This document shows positions 18,394 through 27,712 of a DNA stretch of 64,000 nucleotides, piece after piece. Position numbers and translations under genes: made by a program. Location: contig NC_007645.1 of NCBI RefSeq assembly GCF_000012985.1, positions 5,354,581 through 5,418,580 of the forward strand, given 5' to 3'. The DNA comes from Hahella chejuensis KCTC 2396. Its GTDB lineage: Bacteria > Pseudomonadota > Gammaproteobacteria > Pseudomonadales > Oleiphilaceae. The first letter of the stretch is position 1. Each line of letters opens with the position of its first letter. A model generated the notes under the pieces. The model worked only from the letters and a program-made list of their open reading frames with translations. It was not told the origin of the DNA and did not search any database.

Positions 18394-18404
18394 CCCCCCC
18401 CCCC
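18394..18404 (+). repeat. Homopolymeric C tract (11 bases)
   Basis: An uninterrupted run of 11 C, beginning eight bases after the stop codon of the small Arg-rich gene. It is intergenic, so length changes would not shift a reading frame but could alter a transcript end. It is also a place where sequencing errors are likely. Confidence 0.85.
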
Positions 18405-18538
18405 AGGTTGCGCCAGCTCACAAAACGCAAATCTGAGCATTTATTATCCAAATCCAACTAATAAAATAAGAAGCCCGGTAAAGGGAATCCATCGGGCCTA
18501 ACGCTATTACCAAAAAGATATAGACTCAGCACAAGATC

Positions 18539-18949
18539 ATGCAGGAAGTGACTTTTCCCACCCAATCAGAACGTCGCATCAAAATACGGCATACCACGTC
18601 AGCCCTGACAGCAGTGGTTTGTTTGTCAGGCCTGTTCAGCCGCTCCAAGACTCGCATCGTTGTTAACTGCATAGACTTTAATCGCTATGGCATGGCGTTT
18701 CATAGCAGTCAGAAATTTCGTCTCGGCGAGAAGATTGAACTTTGTTTCCGTGGCCGCTACATTGCTGAAAACGGCATTCAGGCGCAAATACTTAACTGCA
18801 GCGAACATGAGTATGGCTTCAGATACGGCATCCAATTCGCCTATTGCGCTTCCAGCAGAGATTACTCCAGAGAAGTTGATAATGCTTTGTCCCGTATTGA
18901 AGGTTTATTCAGCAAAACGCAGGAAACCTGTCGCTCAAGAGCCTCATGA
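18539..18949 (+). CDS. PilZ-like domain protein
   Basis: 136 aa. Near the N-terminus ERRIKIRH gives an RxxxR element, and CIDFNRYGMAF gives a DxNxxG variant of the (D/N)xSxxG motif, the two signatures of c-di-GMP-binding PilZ domains. GEKIELCF and the following strands fit the beta-barrel. The Ser-to-Asn change means binding is uncertain. No strong ribosome site. Its stop overlaps the mobA start by 4 bp, so the two are translationally coupled although a functional link is not obvious. Confidence 0.65.
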   Translation: MQEVTFPTQSERRIKIRHTTSALTAVVCLSGLFSRSKTRIVVNCIDFNRYGMAFHSSQKFRLGEKIELCFRGRYIAENGIQAQILNCSEHEYGFRYGIQFAYCASSRDYSREVDNALSRIEGLFSKTQETCRSRAS

Positions 18950-19545
18950 CTAGACCATCGACCCTGTTGGATTGCGACGGGCTGATACTCGCGGGCGGCA
19001 AAGGTCAGCGTGCGGGCGGCAATGACAAAGGACTCCTTTCCTGGCGCGGTCAGCCTCTCGCCCAACATATCCAATCCACATTCGCCAAAACCTGCGAACG
19101 GGTATTAATCAGCTGTAACCGCAATGCAGCCCAATATCAACGCATGACGCCTTTTGTCTTTCCAGATGCCTGGGGAGAATTTGCCGGCCCTCTGGCGGGA
19201 ATCTACTCCGCACAGCCGCATATGAGTAAAGAGTGGCTGTTGATCAGCCCCTGCGATACGCCCCTTCTAACACCTGAATACGCGCTTCGAATGTTTGCCG
19301 GCAGGCGGGATAATCTGATAAGCATCGCCTGGGATGGAGAGCGGCTGCAATATCTGCACTGCCTGCTTCCCGCCAGCAGTTTTGAAGATATTCTTCGCTA
19401 TCTGCAAAGCGATGGACGCAGCGTCAAACGCTGGCTTGACTCACGCCCATTACAAAGAATCGACTTCAGCGATCGTCCAGAAATGTTTTATAACATCAAT
19501 ACGCTGGATGAACTGGCGCATCTGGACAGCTCTCAAGGACAATAA
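18946..19545 (+). CDS. mobA: Molybdenum cofactor guanylyltransferase
   Basis: 199 aa. Attaches GMP to molybdopterin to make the bis-MGD cofactor. The nucleotide-binding signature LILAGGKGQRAGGNDKGLL (about 13-31) is typical, as are SPCDTPLLTPE and the Asp-rich metal site. The ATG at 18946 overlaps the stop of the PilZ-like gene (ATGA). Convergent with moaE, 42 bp apart, so two molybdenum cofactor genes sit tail to tail but are not co-transcribed. Confidence 0.92.
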   Translation: MTRPSTLLDCDGLILAGGKGQRAGGNDKGLLSWRGQPLAQHIQSTFAKTCERVLISCNRNAAQYQRMTPFVFPDAWGEFAGPLAGIYSAQPHMSKEWLLISPCDTPLLTPEYALRMFAGRRDNLISIAWDGERLQYLHCLLPASSFEDILRYLQSDGRSVKRWLDSRPLQRIDFSDRPEMFYNINTLDELAHLDSSQGQ

Positions 19546-19587
19546 CAAAAATACTCGCGCCACTAGGTTCGCGCCAAGTCACTACTG

Positions 19588-20061
19588 CTACTCCGGTTCG
19601 GAACTCCACTCTCCCGCCCTGACCTGATCGCTTTCTTTGGCCTCCACCCAATGCTCCCCTTCCGCCGTCAGTTCTTTCTTCCAGAATGGGGCCTGCACCT
19701 TTAAATAATCCATGATGAACTCGCAAGCGGCGAAAGCGTCACCACGGTGGGCGCTTGCGGTCACCACCAGCACAATCTGATCTCCCGCCCAGAGTTCGCC
19801 AACACGATGGATGACTCTTACTCCATTCAAATCCCAGCGCTGAAAAGCTTCCTTTGCGATTTTAGTCAGCGATTTTTCTGTCATCGCAGGATAGTGCTCC
19901 AGATAAAGCCCCTTTACATCTGGCTTATCACTGAAATCCCGCACCAAACCGACAAAACTGCAAACCGCGCCAACAGCGGTATCGCCATCCGTCAATCGAC
20001 GCGTTTCCTCTCCGAGATCAAAGTCGTCCGTTGTCACATCGATTCTTATGTTGTCACTCAT
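19588..20061 (-). CDS. moaE: Molybdopterin synthase catalytic subunit
   Basis: 157 aa. With MoaD it converts cyclic pyranopterin monophosphate to molybdopterin. VGAVCSFVGLVRD, LYLEHYPAMTEKSL, HRVGEL and SAHRGDAFAACEFIMDYLK are family hallmarks, and FWKKE holds the catalytic lysines. moaD, moaA and moaC are not in the window. Confidence 0.95.
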   Translation of the reverse strand: MSDNIRIDVTTDDFDLGEETRRLTDGDTAVGAVCSFVGLVRDFSDKPDVKGLYLEHYPAMTEKSLTKIAKEAFQRWDLNGVRVIHRVGELWAGDQIVLVVTASAHRGDAFAACEFIMDYLKVQAPFWKKELTAEGEHWVEAKESDQVRAGEWSSEPE

Positions 20062-20213
20062 CGTTCAGAAACCACCTGATAAAGGCTGCGCGCCGCGCGC
20101 AATAGATAAAGAAATGCTGACTAACACTTTAAGTTTTTAAGGAAAGAATTTCTAATAGGCGGCCGTCGTTCCAACAAACCTGAACAATAAAGATGCTGTG
20201 AAAGGAGCCAATC

Positions 20214-20597
20214 ATGAGCTATATGCTGCTCAAACACATTCATATGACCTGCGTTGCGTTGACCTTCGCGTCCTTTACCTTACGCTTTATATGGATGATT
20301 CTGGGGAGTCCACTCTTACAGCACAAATTAAGCAAGGTTCTTCCGCACATTATCGACACATTGCTACTGTTGAGCGCCATAGGACTAGCGCTAAAACTTC
20401 AGCAATACCCTTTCCATAACGGATGGCTCACCGCAAAAGTGGTGGGATTAATCATTTACATCGCGTTAGGCGTTTTCGCGCTCAAGAGAGGTAAGACAAA
20501 GAGGACTCGCGTCCTGTTTGGACTTGGCGCCTATACAGCGTTCGCCTATATCGTCATGGTCGCCCTGACCAAAAGCAGTTGGCCATTACCGCTTTAA
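20214..20597 (+). CDS. SirB2-family membrane protein
   Basis: 127 aa with four hydrophobic helices. The starting segment LLKHIHMTCVALTFASFTLRF and PHIIDTLLLLSAIGLAL with GWLTAKVVGLI are the SirB2 pattern. The role of SirB2 is unknown. AAAGGAGCCAATC-ATG gives a strong ribosome site. It stands alone and is convergent with the next small gene. Confidence 0.88.
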   Translation: MSYMLLKHIHMTCVALTFASFTLRFIWMILGSPLLQHKLSKVLPHIIDTLLLLSAIGLALKLQQYPFHNGWLTAKVVGLIIYIALGVFALKRGKTKRTRVLFGLGAYTAFAYIVMVALTKSSWPLPL

Positions 20598-20611
20598 ATC
20601 TTTCCGCCAAA

Positions 20612-20791
20612 TTAGTATTGCGTGCCGCTTTTATCCTCGGGTTCTAGGTCACCCGGCTTAGGTGGCGTCACGTAATAGCGCTTTTGATCAAGCTCTTTGA
20701 CTTCAGGATCGCTGACAGGATTTCGTTTCCTACTTCTTACCACCCAAATCACAACCGCAACCACTATAGCTAGCAATACGACCCACTTCAT
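20612..20791 (-). CDS. Small single-pass membrane protein
   Basis: 59 aa from the ATG at 20791. A TTG start seven codons upstream is possible, but the GGAG with seven-base spacing favours the ATG. One N-terminal helix (MKWVVLLAIVVAVVIWVV), then RSRKR as the cytoplasmic stop signal and a polar tail ending DLEPEDKSGTQY. No family recognised. Confidence 0.65.
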   Translation of the reverse strand: MKWVVLLAIVVAVVIWVVRSRKRNPVSDPEVKELDQKRYYVTPPKPGDLEPEDKSGTQY

Positions 20792-21102
20792 ATTCGTTCT
20801 CCCTCTCCACAACAGCTCAAGTTACATTTTCGATTCCACAATGGCTGTCGCCAATTACAGACAATCTAACTATTTGAAAATTATAGAGATAATTTCAAAC
20901 ACCGGCGTTCTGGTAAGAAAAAGGCAACCCTTTTCACAATAGTCTAAAAGCAGAAAGAGATAAACAGAAAGCTTAACTCTTTGTTTTTTATAAATATTTC
21001 CAACATCCCGACATTATTGGCACGAATCCTGACTAAGAGCGCGGGGCGTTATCTGTTTATAGCGTCAACTTATAACTCTAACTCTACTAATAGGGGAATG
21101 AT
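20792..21102. other. 311-bp AT-rich intergenic region
   Basis: Between a minus-strand small membrane protein and a plus-strand lipoprotein, so it carries promoters for both. TTGGCAC at 21017-21023 looks like a sigma-54 -24 element but the -12 GC is missing. I see nothing else definable. Confidence 0.5.
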
Positions 21103-21582
21103 TTGAATCAAGTTAACTTTGAGGTCAAAGCCCTTTCATACTTAAAAAGTATTTTTCACCGCGCCAAATCAAATTCTAGATCCATCACTGCCATTTTGGG
21201 CTTCACTCTGGCAAGCGCCCTATTGACTGGGTGTGGCGGTGGAGGAACTGGAGGAGCGTCCTCTGGGATTGATGAGAATACGCCTCAAATCGCCGCTGCG
21301 AAGCAATCAACCAATTACGCCCGTAGCGCATTTATCTTTTGGGAGCCTCCATATACTCGGGAAGACGGCAGTGATATCGAGCTATATGAACTGGAAGGCT
21401 ATCGCGTGTATCACCAACATGAGTCAGACAATGACTGGCAATACACCGAAGTTGGGGATCAGCAGTTTGAGTATGCGTTTTCCAACCTGGAAAAGGGCGT
21501 CCACTATTTCGCCGTCACCGTACTGGATATCAATGGAATGGAAAGCGAGCCTTCCAGGATTATGACTAAGAAAATCCTTTAA
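21103..21582 (+). CDS. Lipoprotein with a fibronectin type III-like domain
   Basis: 159 aa from a TTG start with AGGGGAA just upstream. A long basic leader precedes the hydrophobic stretch LGFTLASALLTGC, where Cys44 in LTGC is a lipobox. A Gly-rich linker follows. Residues about 75-155 look like one fibronectin type III module: SAFIFWEPPYTREDG, LEGYRVYHQ, YAFSNLEKGVHYFAVTVLD and ESEPS. Likely anchored in the outer membrane with the module exposed to the periplasm or the surface. Monocistronic; ends about 80 bp before a strong terminator. Confidence 0.75.
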   Translation: MNQVNFEVKALSYLKSIFHRAKSNSRSITAILGFTLASALLTGCGGGGTGGASSGIDENTPQIAAAKQSTNYARSAFIFWEPPYTREDGSDIELYELEGYRVYHQHESDNDWQYTEVGDQQFEYAFSNLEKGVHYFAVTVLDINGMESEPSRIMTKKIL

Positions 21583-21660
21583 CACGGGTCAACCAGCCAT
21601 CCGACAAGGACAATACTCGATACGGAAAAGTAGAGAGAAGGAATATGGACAAGGAAACGC

Positions 21661-21693
21661 AATAAGGGCGGCTCAAGGGCCGCCCTTATTTTT
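21661..21693. terminator. Strong bidirectional terminator between lipoprotein gene and recA
   Basis: A 12-bp perfect stem (AATAAGGGCGGC at 21661-21672, GCCGCCCTTATT at 21679-21690) with a six-base loop, flanked by A- and T-rich ends. It works for the plus-strand lipoprotein gene and the minus-strand recA. Confidence 0.88.
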
Positions 21694-21724
21694 AGTAGAA
21701 AGGTAATATATAGAAAAGCCCGGG

Positions 21725-22762
21725 TTATTCAGCCTCAACAGGAGCAACTGGCGCTTCTTTCTCTTTCACCGGCGTCTTCGGCATCAACTTCTCTCTGATG
21801 GCGGTTTCGATTTCTACCGCAATCTCAGGATGCTCTTCCAGATACCGAGAGGAATTGGCTTTACCTTGACCGATCTTGTCGCCTTTGTAGCTATACCAGG
21901 CGCCAGACTTATCAACAAAGCCTTCCTTCACGCCCAGATCGATAATCTCTCCGGTGCGGTAGATGCCACGACCATACATGATCTGGAAATCCGCTTGCTT
22001 AAAAGGCGGAGACACTTTGTTCTTCACCACTTTCACGCGAGTCTCGTTACCAACGACCTCCTCTCCTTCCTTCACAGAGCCGACGCGGCGAATATCAAGA
22101 CGGACGGAAGCGTAGAACTTGAGTGCGTTACCACCAGTAGTGGTCTCTGGCGACCCGAACATTACACCGATTTTCATACGAATCTGGTTAATGAATATCA
22201 TCAAACAATTCGCTTGTTTGACGCTACCAGTCAACTTTCTCAGCGCTTGCGACATCAAGCGAGCCTGCAGACCCACATGGGAGTCTCCCATTTCGCCCTC
22301 AATTTCCGCCTTGGGCGTCAACGCAGCGACGGAGTCGATAATGATGACGTCGACGGCGCCGGAGCGAACCAGCATATCGGCGATTTCCAGAGCCTGCTCG
22401 CCCGTGTCGGGCTGGGAAACCAGCAGTTGATCGATATTAACGCCAAGCTTCTCTGCGTAAATAGGGTCCAGCGCGTGCTCCGCATCAACGAAAGCGCATG
22501 TCTTACCCTGACGCTGCGCTTCCGCGATCACTTGCAGAGTCAAAGTGGTTTTACCGGAACTCTCCGGTCCATAGATCTCGACAATACGTCCGTATGGCAA
22601 GCCGCCGATGCCAAGAGCGATATCCAGTCCAAGCGAGCCAGTAGAAACGGAAGGAATAATTTCTCTGGGCTGCTCTCCCATCCGCATAACCGCGCCTTTA
22701 CCGAACTGACGCTCAATTTGTGATAAAGCGGCCGTCAACGCCTTCTTACGATTGTCATCCAT
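21725..22762 (-). CDS. recA: Recombinase A
   Basis: 345 aa. ATP-dependent strand exchange and LexA co-protease, central to recombination and the SOS response. Walker [10 protein letters not shown] (about 66-74), the MAW motif region [21 protein letters not shown]1/L2 loops ([19 protein letters not shown] and [11 protein letters not shown]) are all present. The acidic tail ends VAPVEAE. A LexA box lies 59 bp upstream. No recX follows; a terminator comes 31 bp after the stop instead. Confidence 0.99.
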   Translation of the reverse strand: MDDNRKKALTAALSQIERQFGKGAVMRMGEQPREIIPSVSTGSLGLDIALGIGGLPYGRIVEIYGPESSGKTTLTLQVIAEAQRQGKTCAFVDAEHALDPIYAEKLGVNIDQLLVSQPDTGEQALEIADMLVRSGAVDVIIIDSVAALTPKAEIEGEMGDSHVGLQARLMSQALRKLTGSVKQANCLMIFINQIRMKIGVMFGSPETTTGGNALKFYASVRLDIRRVGSVKEGEEVVGNETRVKVVKNKVSPPFKQADFQIMYGRGIYRTGEIIDLGVKEGFVDKSGAWYSYKGDKIGQGKANSSRYLEEHPEIAVEIETAIREKLMPKTPVKEKEAPVAPVEAE

Positions 22763-22820
22763 TCTTAAACACCCTTTATTTCATTTAACCGGTACGAGTT
22801 GTTATTCCAACCCAGAATTA

Positions 22821-22836
22821 CTGTATAAATTGACAG
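22821..22836 (-). promoter_or_regulatory. LexA (SOS) box of recA
   Basis: CTGTATAAATTGACAG fits the gammaproteobacterial consensus CTGT-N8-ACAG exactly. It is centred about 66 bp before the recA start. On the minus strand TTGTGG (22845-22850 complement) and TACAGT around it can serve as promoter boxes, so LexA would cover the promoter. Confidence 0.88.
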
Positions 22837-22878
22837 CATTATTCCACAACCCAGCGGCCAAAGTCACGCTTAAATTTT

Positions 22879-23370
22879 CTACAAATTGCTTTCCATCATC
22901 TCTATCGCTCCCCGCAGCCCCTCCGCTATGGACTGCAGGCGCACTTGCTCCCTATCCCCGGAAAAATGAAAGCTTCGCGCTACGACTACCTCCCGAAACC
23001 TCCACGCGACCCAGACCAATCCTACTGGTTTTTCTGCGGTTCCGCCGCCAGGGCCCGCTATGCCACTCACGGCGATAGCAAGCTGCGCTTGCCCACATTG
23101 CAAAGCTCCCAGCGTCATCTCTTTTACAACTTCTTCGCTGACTGCGCCATGCTGCATCAGGGTCGTCGACGCCACTTGTAAGCGCGACTGCTTGGCTTCA
23201 TTAGAATATGTGATCACTCCTTCTTCAAACCAGTTAGAGCTACCCGCAACAGAGGTAATCGCATAGGCGACTCCGCCGCCAGTGCATGACTCCGCTGTCG
23301 TCACTTTAAGGCCCCGCTTGTTCAGGACCGCCCCCAAGCGCGCCGCCAGGCTCTTGATCTCATCGTTCAT
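22879..23370 (-). CDS. pncC: Nicotinamide-nucleotide amidase (CinA C-terminal type)
   Basis: 163 aa stand-alone CinA C-terminal domain. Deamidates nicotinamide mononucleotide to nicotinate mononucleotide in pyridine nucleotide recycling. [22 protein letters not shown] contains the active-site Ser, followed by [18 protein letters not shown] and [19 protein letters not shown], all family hallmarks. Upstream of recA on the same strand, a conserved neighbourhood in many gammaproteobacteria; divergent from mutS. Confidence 0.95.
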   Translation of the reverse strand: MNDEIKSLAARLGAVLNKRGLKVTTAESCTGGGVAYAITSVAGSSNWFEEGVITYSNEAKQSRLQVASTTLMQHGAVSEEVVKEMTLGALQCGQAQLAIAVSGIAGPGGGTAEKPVGLVWVAWRFREVVVARSFHFSGDREQVRLQSIAEGLRGAIEMMESNL

Positions 23371-23512
23371 TCCGTCACCATCAACCCCGATTCAGATACA
23401 GGAAGGCCGCGTAATAGGCGCCAGGACATGGCCAGCCTTCTTTATTATGGCTATGGCTTTCCCTTACAATCCCGCCTTCATTCATAAAATTACACAATCC
23501 TTTTGTTCTGTC

Positions 23513-26095
23513 ATGTCCGCTATTGAATCCGCAATCAAACCCCAACACACGCCAATGATGCAACAGTATCTTGGCATAAAGGCGAAACATCCTCATCAGC
23601 TCGTATTTTATAGAATGGGCGACTTCTATGAGTTGTTTTACGAAGACGCCCGCCGCGCCGCTGAGCTGCTGGATATCACCCTGACCCAACGTGGCCAGTC
23701 AGGCGGACAGCCTATTCCCATGGCGGGCGTTCCCTTCCATGCAGCGGAAGGCTACATCGGGCGTTTGGTTCGCCTCGGCGAATCCGTCGTAATCTGCGAA
23801 CAGGTTGGCGACCCCGCCGCCAGCAAAGGGCCGGTAGAGCGAAAAGTCGTCAGGGTGGTCACGCCGGGCACGCTCAGCGATGAGGCCTTTCTGGAAGAGA
23901 AGTCGGACAACTTACTTTTAGCGATAAGCGCCTATAAAGACCTATTTGGTCTGGCGACGCTGGATATCGCCGGCGGGCGCTTTCTGATCCAGGAAGTGCG
24001 CGGAGTCGAAGCGTTAGCCAGTGAACTGCAACGCCTGCGACCTGCCGAGATTCTAGTCAGCGAGCAGTTCCCTTTTCTGACGCTATTGGAAAATTACACC
24101 GGCGTTCAAAAACAGCCACCCTGGTATTTTGAGCAGGAAACGGCCCAGCGCCTGTTATGCCAGCAGTTTCGCACCAAAGACCTGGCTGGATTCGACTGTG
24201 AAGGTATGAGCGCCGCCATTGAAGCCGCCGGCTGCCTGTTTCAGTATGCCCAGGAGACGCAGCGCTCCCAGCTGCCCCATATCCGCACCATGATCCGCGA
24301 ACGTCGAGAAGACTCCATCATTCTTGACGCGGCCAGTCGCAGAAATCTTGAAATTGACGTCAACTTAGCGGGAGATTATAGACACACACTGGCCTGGGTC
24401 ATGGACAAGTCAGCCACCGCTATGGGCAGCCGTATGCTGCGCCGCTGGCTGAACCGTCCATTGCGCAGTCAGGAGGAGGTGCGCCAGCGTCAAAACGCAA
24501 TCAAAGAGCTGCTGGAAGACTATCAGTTCGAAGCATTGCATGAGACGCTCAAACAGATTGGCGATAGCGAACGCATCCTGTCTCGGGTCGCGTTACGTTC
24601 CGCACGCCCTCGCGACTTGGCGCGCTTGCGGGATACGCTGACGCTCCTGCCCGATTTGCAAAAGCAGATGGAGGAACTGAACGATACTCACTTGCGCCGT
24701 CTGGCCAAGCAAGTCAGTGAATTTCCAGACATCGCAGACCTTCTCTCCCGCGCCATAGAAGAAAATCCTCCTGTCGTCATTCGCGATGGCGGCGTGCTTC
24801 GTCAGGGCTTCGATGAGGAGTTGGACGAATTGCGCAGCATCAGCGAGAACGCAGGCGACTATCTGCTGGAAATTGAGAAACGTGAGAAAGAGCGCACGCA
24901 GCTATCCTCACTAAAAGTAGGCTATAACCGCGTTCACGGCTATTTCATCGAGCTGAGCCGCACACAGTCAGACCAGGCGCCCGCAGATTACATTCGACGC
25001 CAGACACTAAAGAACGCCGAACGTTTTATCACACCCGAGTTAAAAACTTTTGAAGACAAAGCCCTGAGCGCCAAGAGCCGCGCATTGAGCCGGGAAAAGA
25101 TGCTCTACGACCAGATTCTGGAAACCATCGTTGAACAGCTTGCCCCTCTTCAAGACAGCGCTCGCGCACTATCAGAGTTGGATGTGTTGTCCAACTTTGC
25201 TGAAAGAGCGCTGACCTTGAATCTGGTCTGTCCCGACCTCACTGATGAACACATGCTGCATATTGAAGGCGGTCGTCATCCAGTCGTTGAACAAGTCAGC
25301 CAGGACCCGTTTGTTCCCAATGACCTGAATCTGCAGGACAAGCATCGCATGCTTATCATTACCGGTCCGAACATGGGCGGTAAGTCCACCTACATGCGTC
25401 AGACCGCCTGTATTGTCATCCTGGCTTATTGCGGTAGCTTTGTGCCTGCGGCTAAAGTCGTTATCGGGCCTATAGACCGGGTATTTACCCGCATGGGCTC
25501 CTCGGACGATATTGCCGGCGGACGCTCCACGTTCATGGTGGAGATGACTGAAACCGCCAACATCCTGCATTACGCGACCCGTCAGAGCCTGGTGTTAATG
25601 GATGAAGTCGGTCGCGGCACCAGCACTTTTGACGGACTATCACTGGCCTGGGCCTGTGCGGAGCATTTAGCGCGGGAAATTCAGGCCTTTACCTTGTTCG
25701 CCACTCACTACTTCGAACTCACTGCGCTACCCAAGACGCACGCAAATGTCGCCAATGTGCACCTGACCGCCACCGAGCACAATGACAGCATTGTCTTCCT
25801 TCATACCGTGCATGAAGGTCCTGCGAGCAAGAGCTACGGTATACAGGTGGCGCAGCTGGCGGGCGTCCCCCCTCAGGTTATCAATCAAGCGCAAAAGCAA
25901 TTGAAACAGTTGGAAAGCGGCGCTTCCAAGCCCGCTCTGACGGCGCCTGCGCCATCACTTCAGGACGATTTGTTCGCCCGAGTCGAGCCTAGCGAGGTGG
26001 AAACCCGCCTGCAAAAGCTTGATGTGGATTCGCTTTCTCCGCGAGAAGCGTTAAATATGCTGTATGAGCTGAAAACGATGAGTGAGAACAGCTGA
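23513..26095 (+). CDS. mutS: DNA mismatch repair protein MutS
   Basis: 860 aa from the ATG at 23513 (E. coli MutS is 853 aa). The frame stays open for 77 codons upstream, but that part overlaps pncC on the other strand and does not look like MutS. The mismatch-binding Phe38-x-Glu40 is in MGDFYELF. The C-terminal ATPase has Walker [10 protein letters not shown] and Walker [10 protein letters not shown], then FATHYFEL. The tail includes a beta-clamp-like QDDLF followed by the tetramerisation region. Initiates methyl-directed repair by recognising mispairs. The ribosome site is weak. Confidence 0.97.
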   Translation: MSAIESAIKPQHTPMMQQYLGIKAKHPHQLVFYRMGDFYELFYEDARRAAELLDITLTQRGQSGGQPIPMAGVPFHAAEGYIGRLVRLGESVVICEQVGDPAASKGPVERKVVRVVTPGTLSDEAFLEEKSDNLLLAISAYKDLFGLATLDIAGGRFLIQEVRGVEALASELQRLRPAEILVSEQFPFLTLLENYTGVQKQPPWYFEQETAQRLLCQQFRTKDLAGFDCEGMSAAIEAAGCLFQYAQETQRSQLPHIRTMIRERREDSIILDAASRRNLEIDVNLAGDYRHTLAWVMDKSATAMGSRMLRRWLNRPLRSQEEVRQRQNAIKELLEDYQFEALHETLKQIGDSERILSRVALRSARPRDLARLRDTLTLLPDLQKQMEELNDTHLRRLAKQVSEFPDIADLLSRAIEENPPVVIRDGGVLRQGFDEELDELRSISENAGDYLLEIEKREKERTQLSSLKVGYNRVHGYFIELSRTQSDQAPADYIRRQTLKNAERFITPELKTFEDKALSAKSRALSREKMLYDQILETIVEQLAPLQDSARALSELDVLSNFAERALTLNLVCPDLTDEHMLHIEGGRHPVVEQVSQDPFVPNDLNLQDKHRMLIITGPNMGGKSTYMRQTACIVILAYCGSFVPAAKVVIGPIDRVFTRMGSSDDIAGGRSTFMVEMTETANILHYATRQSLVLMDEVGRGTSTFDGLSLAWACAEHLAREIQAFTLFATHYFELTALPKTHANVANVHLTATEHNDSIVFLHTVHEGPASKSYGIQVAQLAGVPPQVINQAQKQLKQLESGASKPALTAPAPSLQDDLFARVEPSEVETRLQKLDVDSLSPREALNMLYELKTMSENS

Positions 26096-26227
26096 CAACG
26101 CAGATATCCCGGGCGTTGCAAGGGCGCCCCGGGTTGCTTGCGCCGAAAGGGTTTTCTACAATACTAAATCGCGCGGCCCAACGGTCACTGAGCAATCGCG
26201 CAGAGTTTCATAATAAGGGATCAGACC

Positions 26228-26551
26228 ATGACTTTTGTTGTTACCGAAAATTGCATCAAGTGCAAATACACCGATTGCGTCGAAGTGTGCCCGGTGGACT
26301 GCTTTTACGAGGGTCCTAATTTCCTCGTCATCGATCCGGACGAATGCATCGACTGTGCTTTATGTGAGCCAGAGTGCCCTGCCGAAGCTATTTTTTCCGA
26401 GGATGAATTGCCGGAAGATCAAAAGGAATTTATCGCGCTTAATGAAGAGCTGTGCCGCGTCTGGCCGAACATCACGGAGAAGAAAGACGCTCCTGCTGAT
26501 GCGGATGACTGGAAAGGCGTAAAAGGCAAACTTAAAGATCTGGCGCGCTGA
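26228..26551 (+). CDS. fdxA: 7Fe ferredoxin
   Basis: 107 aa, the [3Fe-4S][4Fe-4S] FdI type. By analogy with Azotobacter FdI, Cys9, Cys17 and Cys50 hold the 3Fe cluster, and Cys21, Cys40, Cys43 and Cys46 the 4Fe cluster; Cys12 and Cys25 are extra. [20 protein letters not shown] is the usual N-terminus. AAGGG precedes the ATG. mutS-fdxA adjacency is conserved in Pseudomonas relatives. An electron carrier with a reported role in redox stress in the family. Confidence 0.97.
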   Translation: MTFVVTENCIKCKYTDCVEVCPVDCFYEGPNFLVIDPDECIDCALCEPECPAEAIFSEDELPEDQKEFIALNEELCRVWPNITEKKDAPADADDWKGVKGKLKDLAR

Positions 26552-26578
26552 TTTGAATTAGCGCCAGGCTTCAGACAT

Positions 26579-26611
26579 AAAAAAAGAGGGCTTCAAGTCC
26601 TCTTTTTCTTT
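26579..26611. terminator. Bidirectional terminator between fdxA and the DUF4124 gene
   Basis: AAAAAGAGG and CCTCTTTTT arms around GCTTCAAGT (26581-26607), flanked by an A-run on one side and TTTTTCTTT on the other. Well placed after the fdxA stop and after the stop of the minus-strand gene at 26622. Confidence 0.85.
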
Positions 26612-26621
26612 ACGACGAATG

Positions 26622-27095
26622 TTATGGAGCGCACTTTTCTTGATACAACGCCTGCAGCTTACTGCGCCGCTGGGCGATTTCTTCGTCAGAAACATACTCA
26701 GGCGTACCGTCATCTTGAATGCGGGCGAAGGCGTATCCCTGATCAATCTGATTAATATCCTTTCTAAGCTCCGCACAGTAATTATCTAACTTGGCTTTTT
26801 GAGCCGCGCGTTCTTTTTCATGAGCGACTCGCGCTGCTTCTTCAACTTTATACTGTTCATAGATCCGCTGATAACGCTGACCGACCTGCTCCGCATCCCG
26901 CTTTTGCGCATCAGTGACATTAGGCTGCACTTTAATGACTTTGGCGTCCTTATGCTGGCGCGTATCACTGAAATGAACCTCTCCGTGCTCGTCCACCCAC
27001 TTATAGATTTCCGCATGCGCAGACGCGCCAACGCAGAATAGCAGCGCGGCGACCATGGCGCTGATGGGATGATTACTAACGATATGCTTAACCAC
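26622..27095 (-). CDS. DUF4124 exported protein
   Basis: 157 aa from a GTG at 27095, chosen because AAGG lies eight bases upstream; a GTG at 27104 would add three residues. An N-terminal signal peptide ends at ASAHA. The mature start EIYKWVDEHGEVHFSDTRQ is the DUF4124 signature, and the rest is a charged coiled-coil (about 70-120). Periplasmic, unknown role. It follows rnhB with only a few bases between or overlapping, so it ends the long envelope operon where dnaE would stand in Pseudomonas or E. coli. Confidence 0.85.
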   Translation of the reverse strand: MVKHIVSNHPISAMVAALLFCVGASAHAEIYKWVDEHGEVHFSDTRQHKDAKVIKVQPNVTDAQKRDAEQVGQRYQRIYEQYKVEEAARVAHEKERAAQKAKLDNYCAELRKDINQIDQGYAFARIQDDGTPEYVSDEEIAQRRSKLQALYQEKCAP

Positions 27096-27096
27096 T

Positions 27097-27711
27097 TTAA
27101 TCACCTTGCAACAACTGCTGCACCGGCTTATAACTGCGCCGGTGAATATCCGTCACCCCCAGCTCCCTCAAAGCGGATAAGTGCTGAGCCGTCGGGTACC
27201 CTTTATGACCCGCCAACCCGTACCCGGGGAATATTACGTCCAATCTATCCAGTTCTTCGTCACGCTCTACTTTAGCTAGTATAGAAGCCGCCGCAATGGC
27301 CGCCACTTTGCTATCGCCTTTAACAATCGCTTCAGCGGGCATATCCAATTTGGGGATTTTATTACCGTCTATCAGCGCCAGATCTGGTGCAACCTGTAAG
27401 CCCGCAACTGCGCGCTGCATCGCCAGCAATGAGGCCTGCAGGATATTAATTTGATCAATTTCTTCGACAGTCGCCCACCCCGTCGCCCACGCCAACGCCT
27501 TTTCTCTGATTTCCTGCGAAAGCGCAACCCGCTGGCGATGACTTAGTTTCTTAGAGTCATTCAGCCCCTCGATAGGCTTCTCAGGATTGAGTATGACCGC
27601 CGCCGCCACGACAGGACCAGCCAGTGGCCCTCTGCCAACCTCATCAACACCTGCAACAAGCTGACCGGTCTCATGATCAAACAGGCTGATCTGAGAGGTT
27701 AATTTCTTCAT
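27097..27711 (-). CDS. rnhB: Ribonuclease HII
   Basis: 204 aa from the ATG at 27711. The frame runs 16 codons further up into lpxB, but AAGGG at good spacing and the one-base gap after the lpxB stop support this ATG. Catalytic acids begin with Asp23-Glu24 in [19 protein letters not shown], and [18 protein letters not shown] is conserved. Removes RNA from RNA/DNA hybrids and misincorporated ribonucleotides. Usual position after lpxB. Confidence 0.95.
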   Translation of the reverse strand: MKKLTSQISLFDHETGQLVAGVDEVGRGPLAGPVVAAAVILNPEKPIEGLNDSKKLSHRQRVALSQEIREKALAWATGWATVEEIDQINILQASLLAMQRAVAGLQVAPDLALIDGNKIPKLDMPAEAIVKGDSKVAAIAAASILAKVERDEELDRLDVIFPGYGLAGHKGYPTAQHLSALRELGVTDIHRRSYKPVQQLLQGD

Positions 27712-27712
27712 G

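Noticed and set aside
18470-18500. Hairpin before the PilZ-like gene as a c-di-GMP riboswitch
   Set aside because: Only five base pairs with a long loop and none of the conserved GEMM bases.
21017-21034. Possible sigma-54 promoter before the lipoprotein gene
   Set aside because: TTGGCAC matches the -24 element but the required GC at -12 is replaced by GA.
21830-22723. 297-codon open frame opposite recA
   Set aside because: Fully antisense to recA, no ribosome site and no family resemblance; produced by codon bias.
23282-23512. 77-codon upstream extension of mutS
   Set aside because: Overlaps pncC on the other strand and is unlike any MutS N-terminus; the ATG at 23513 gives the family's normal length.
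26106-26135. GC-rich hairpin after mutS
   Set aside because: Arms pair only with a bulge and no T-run follows, so I do not call it a terminator.
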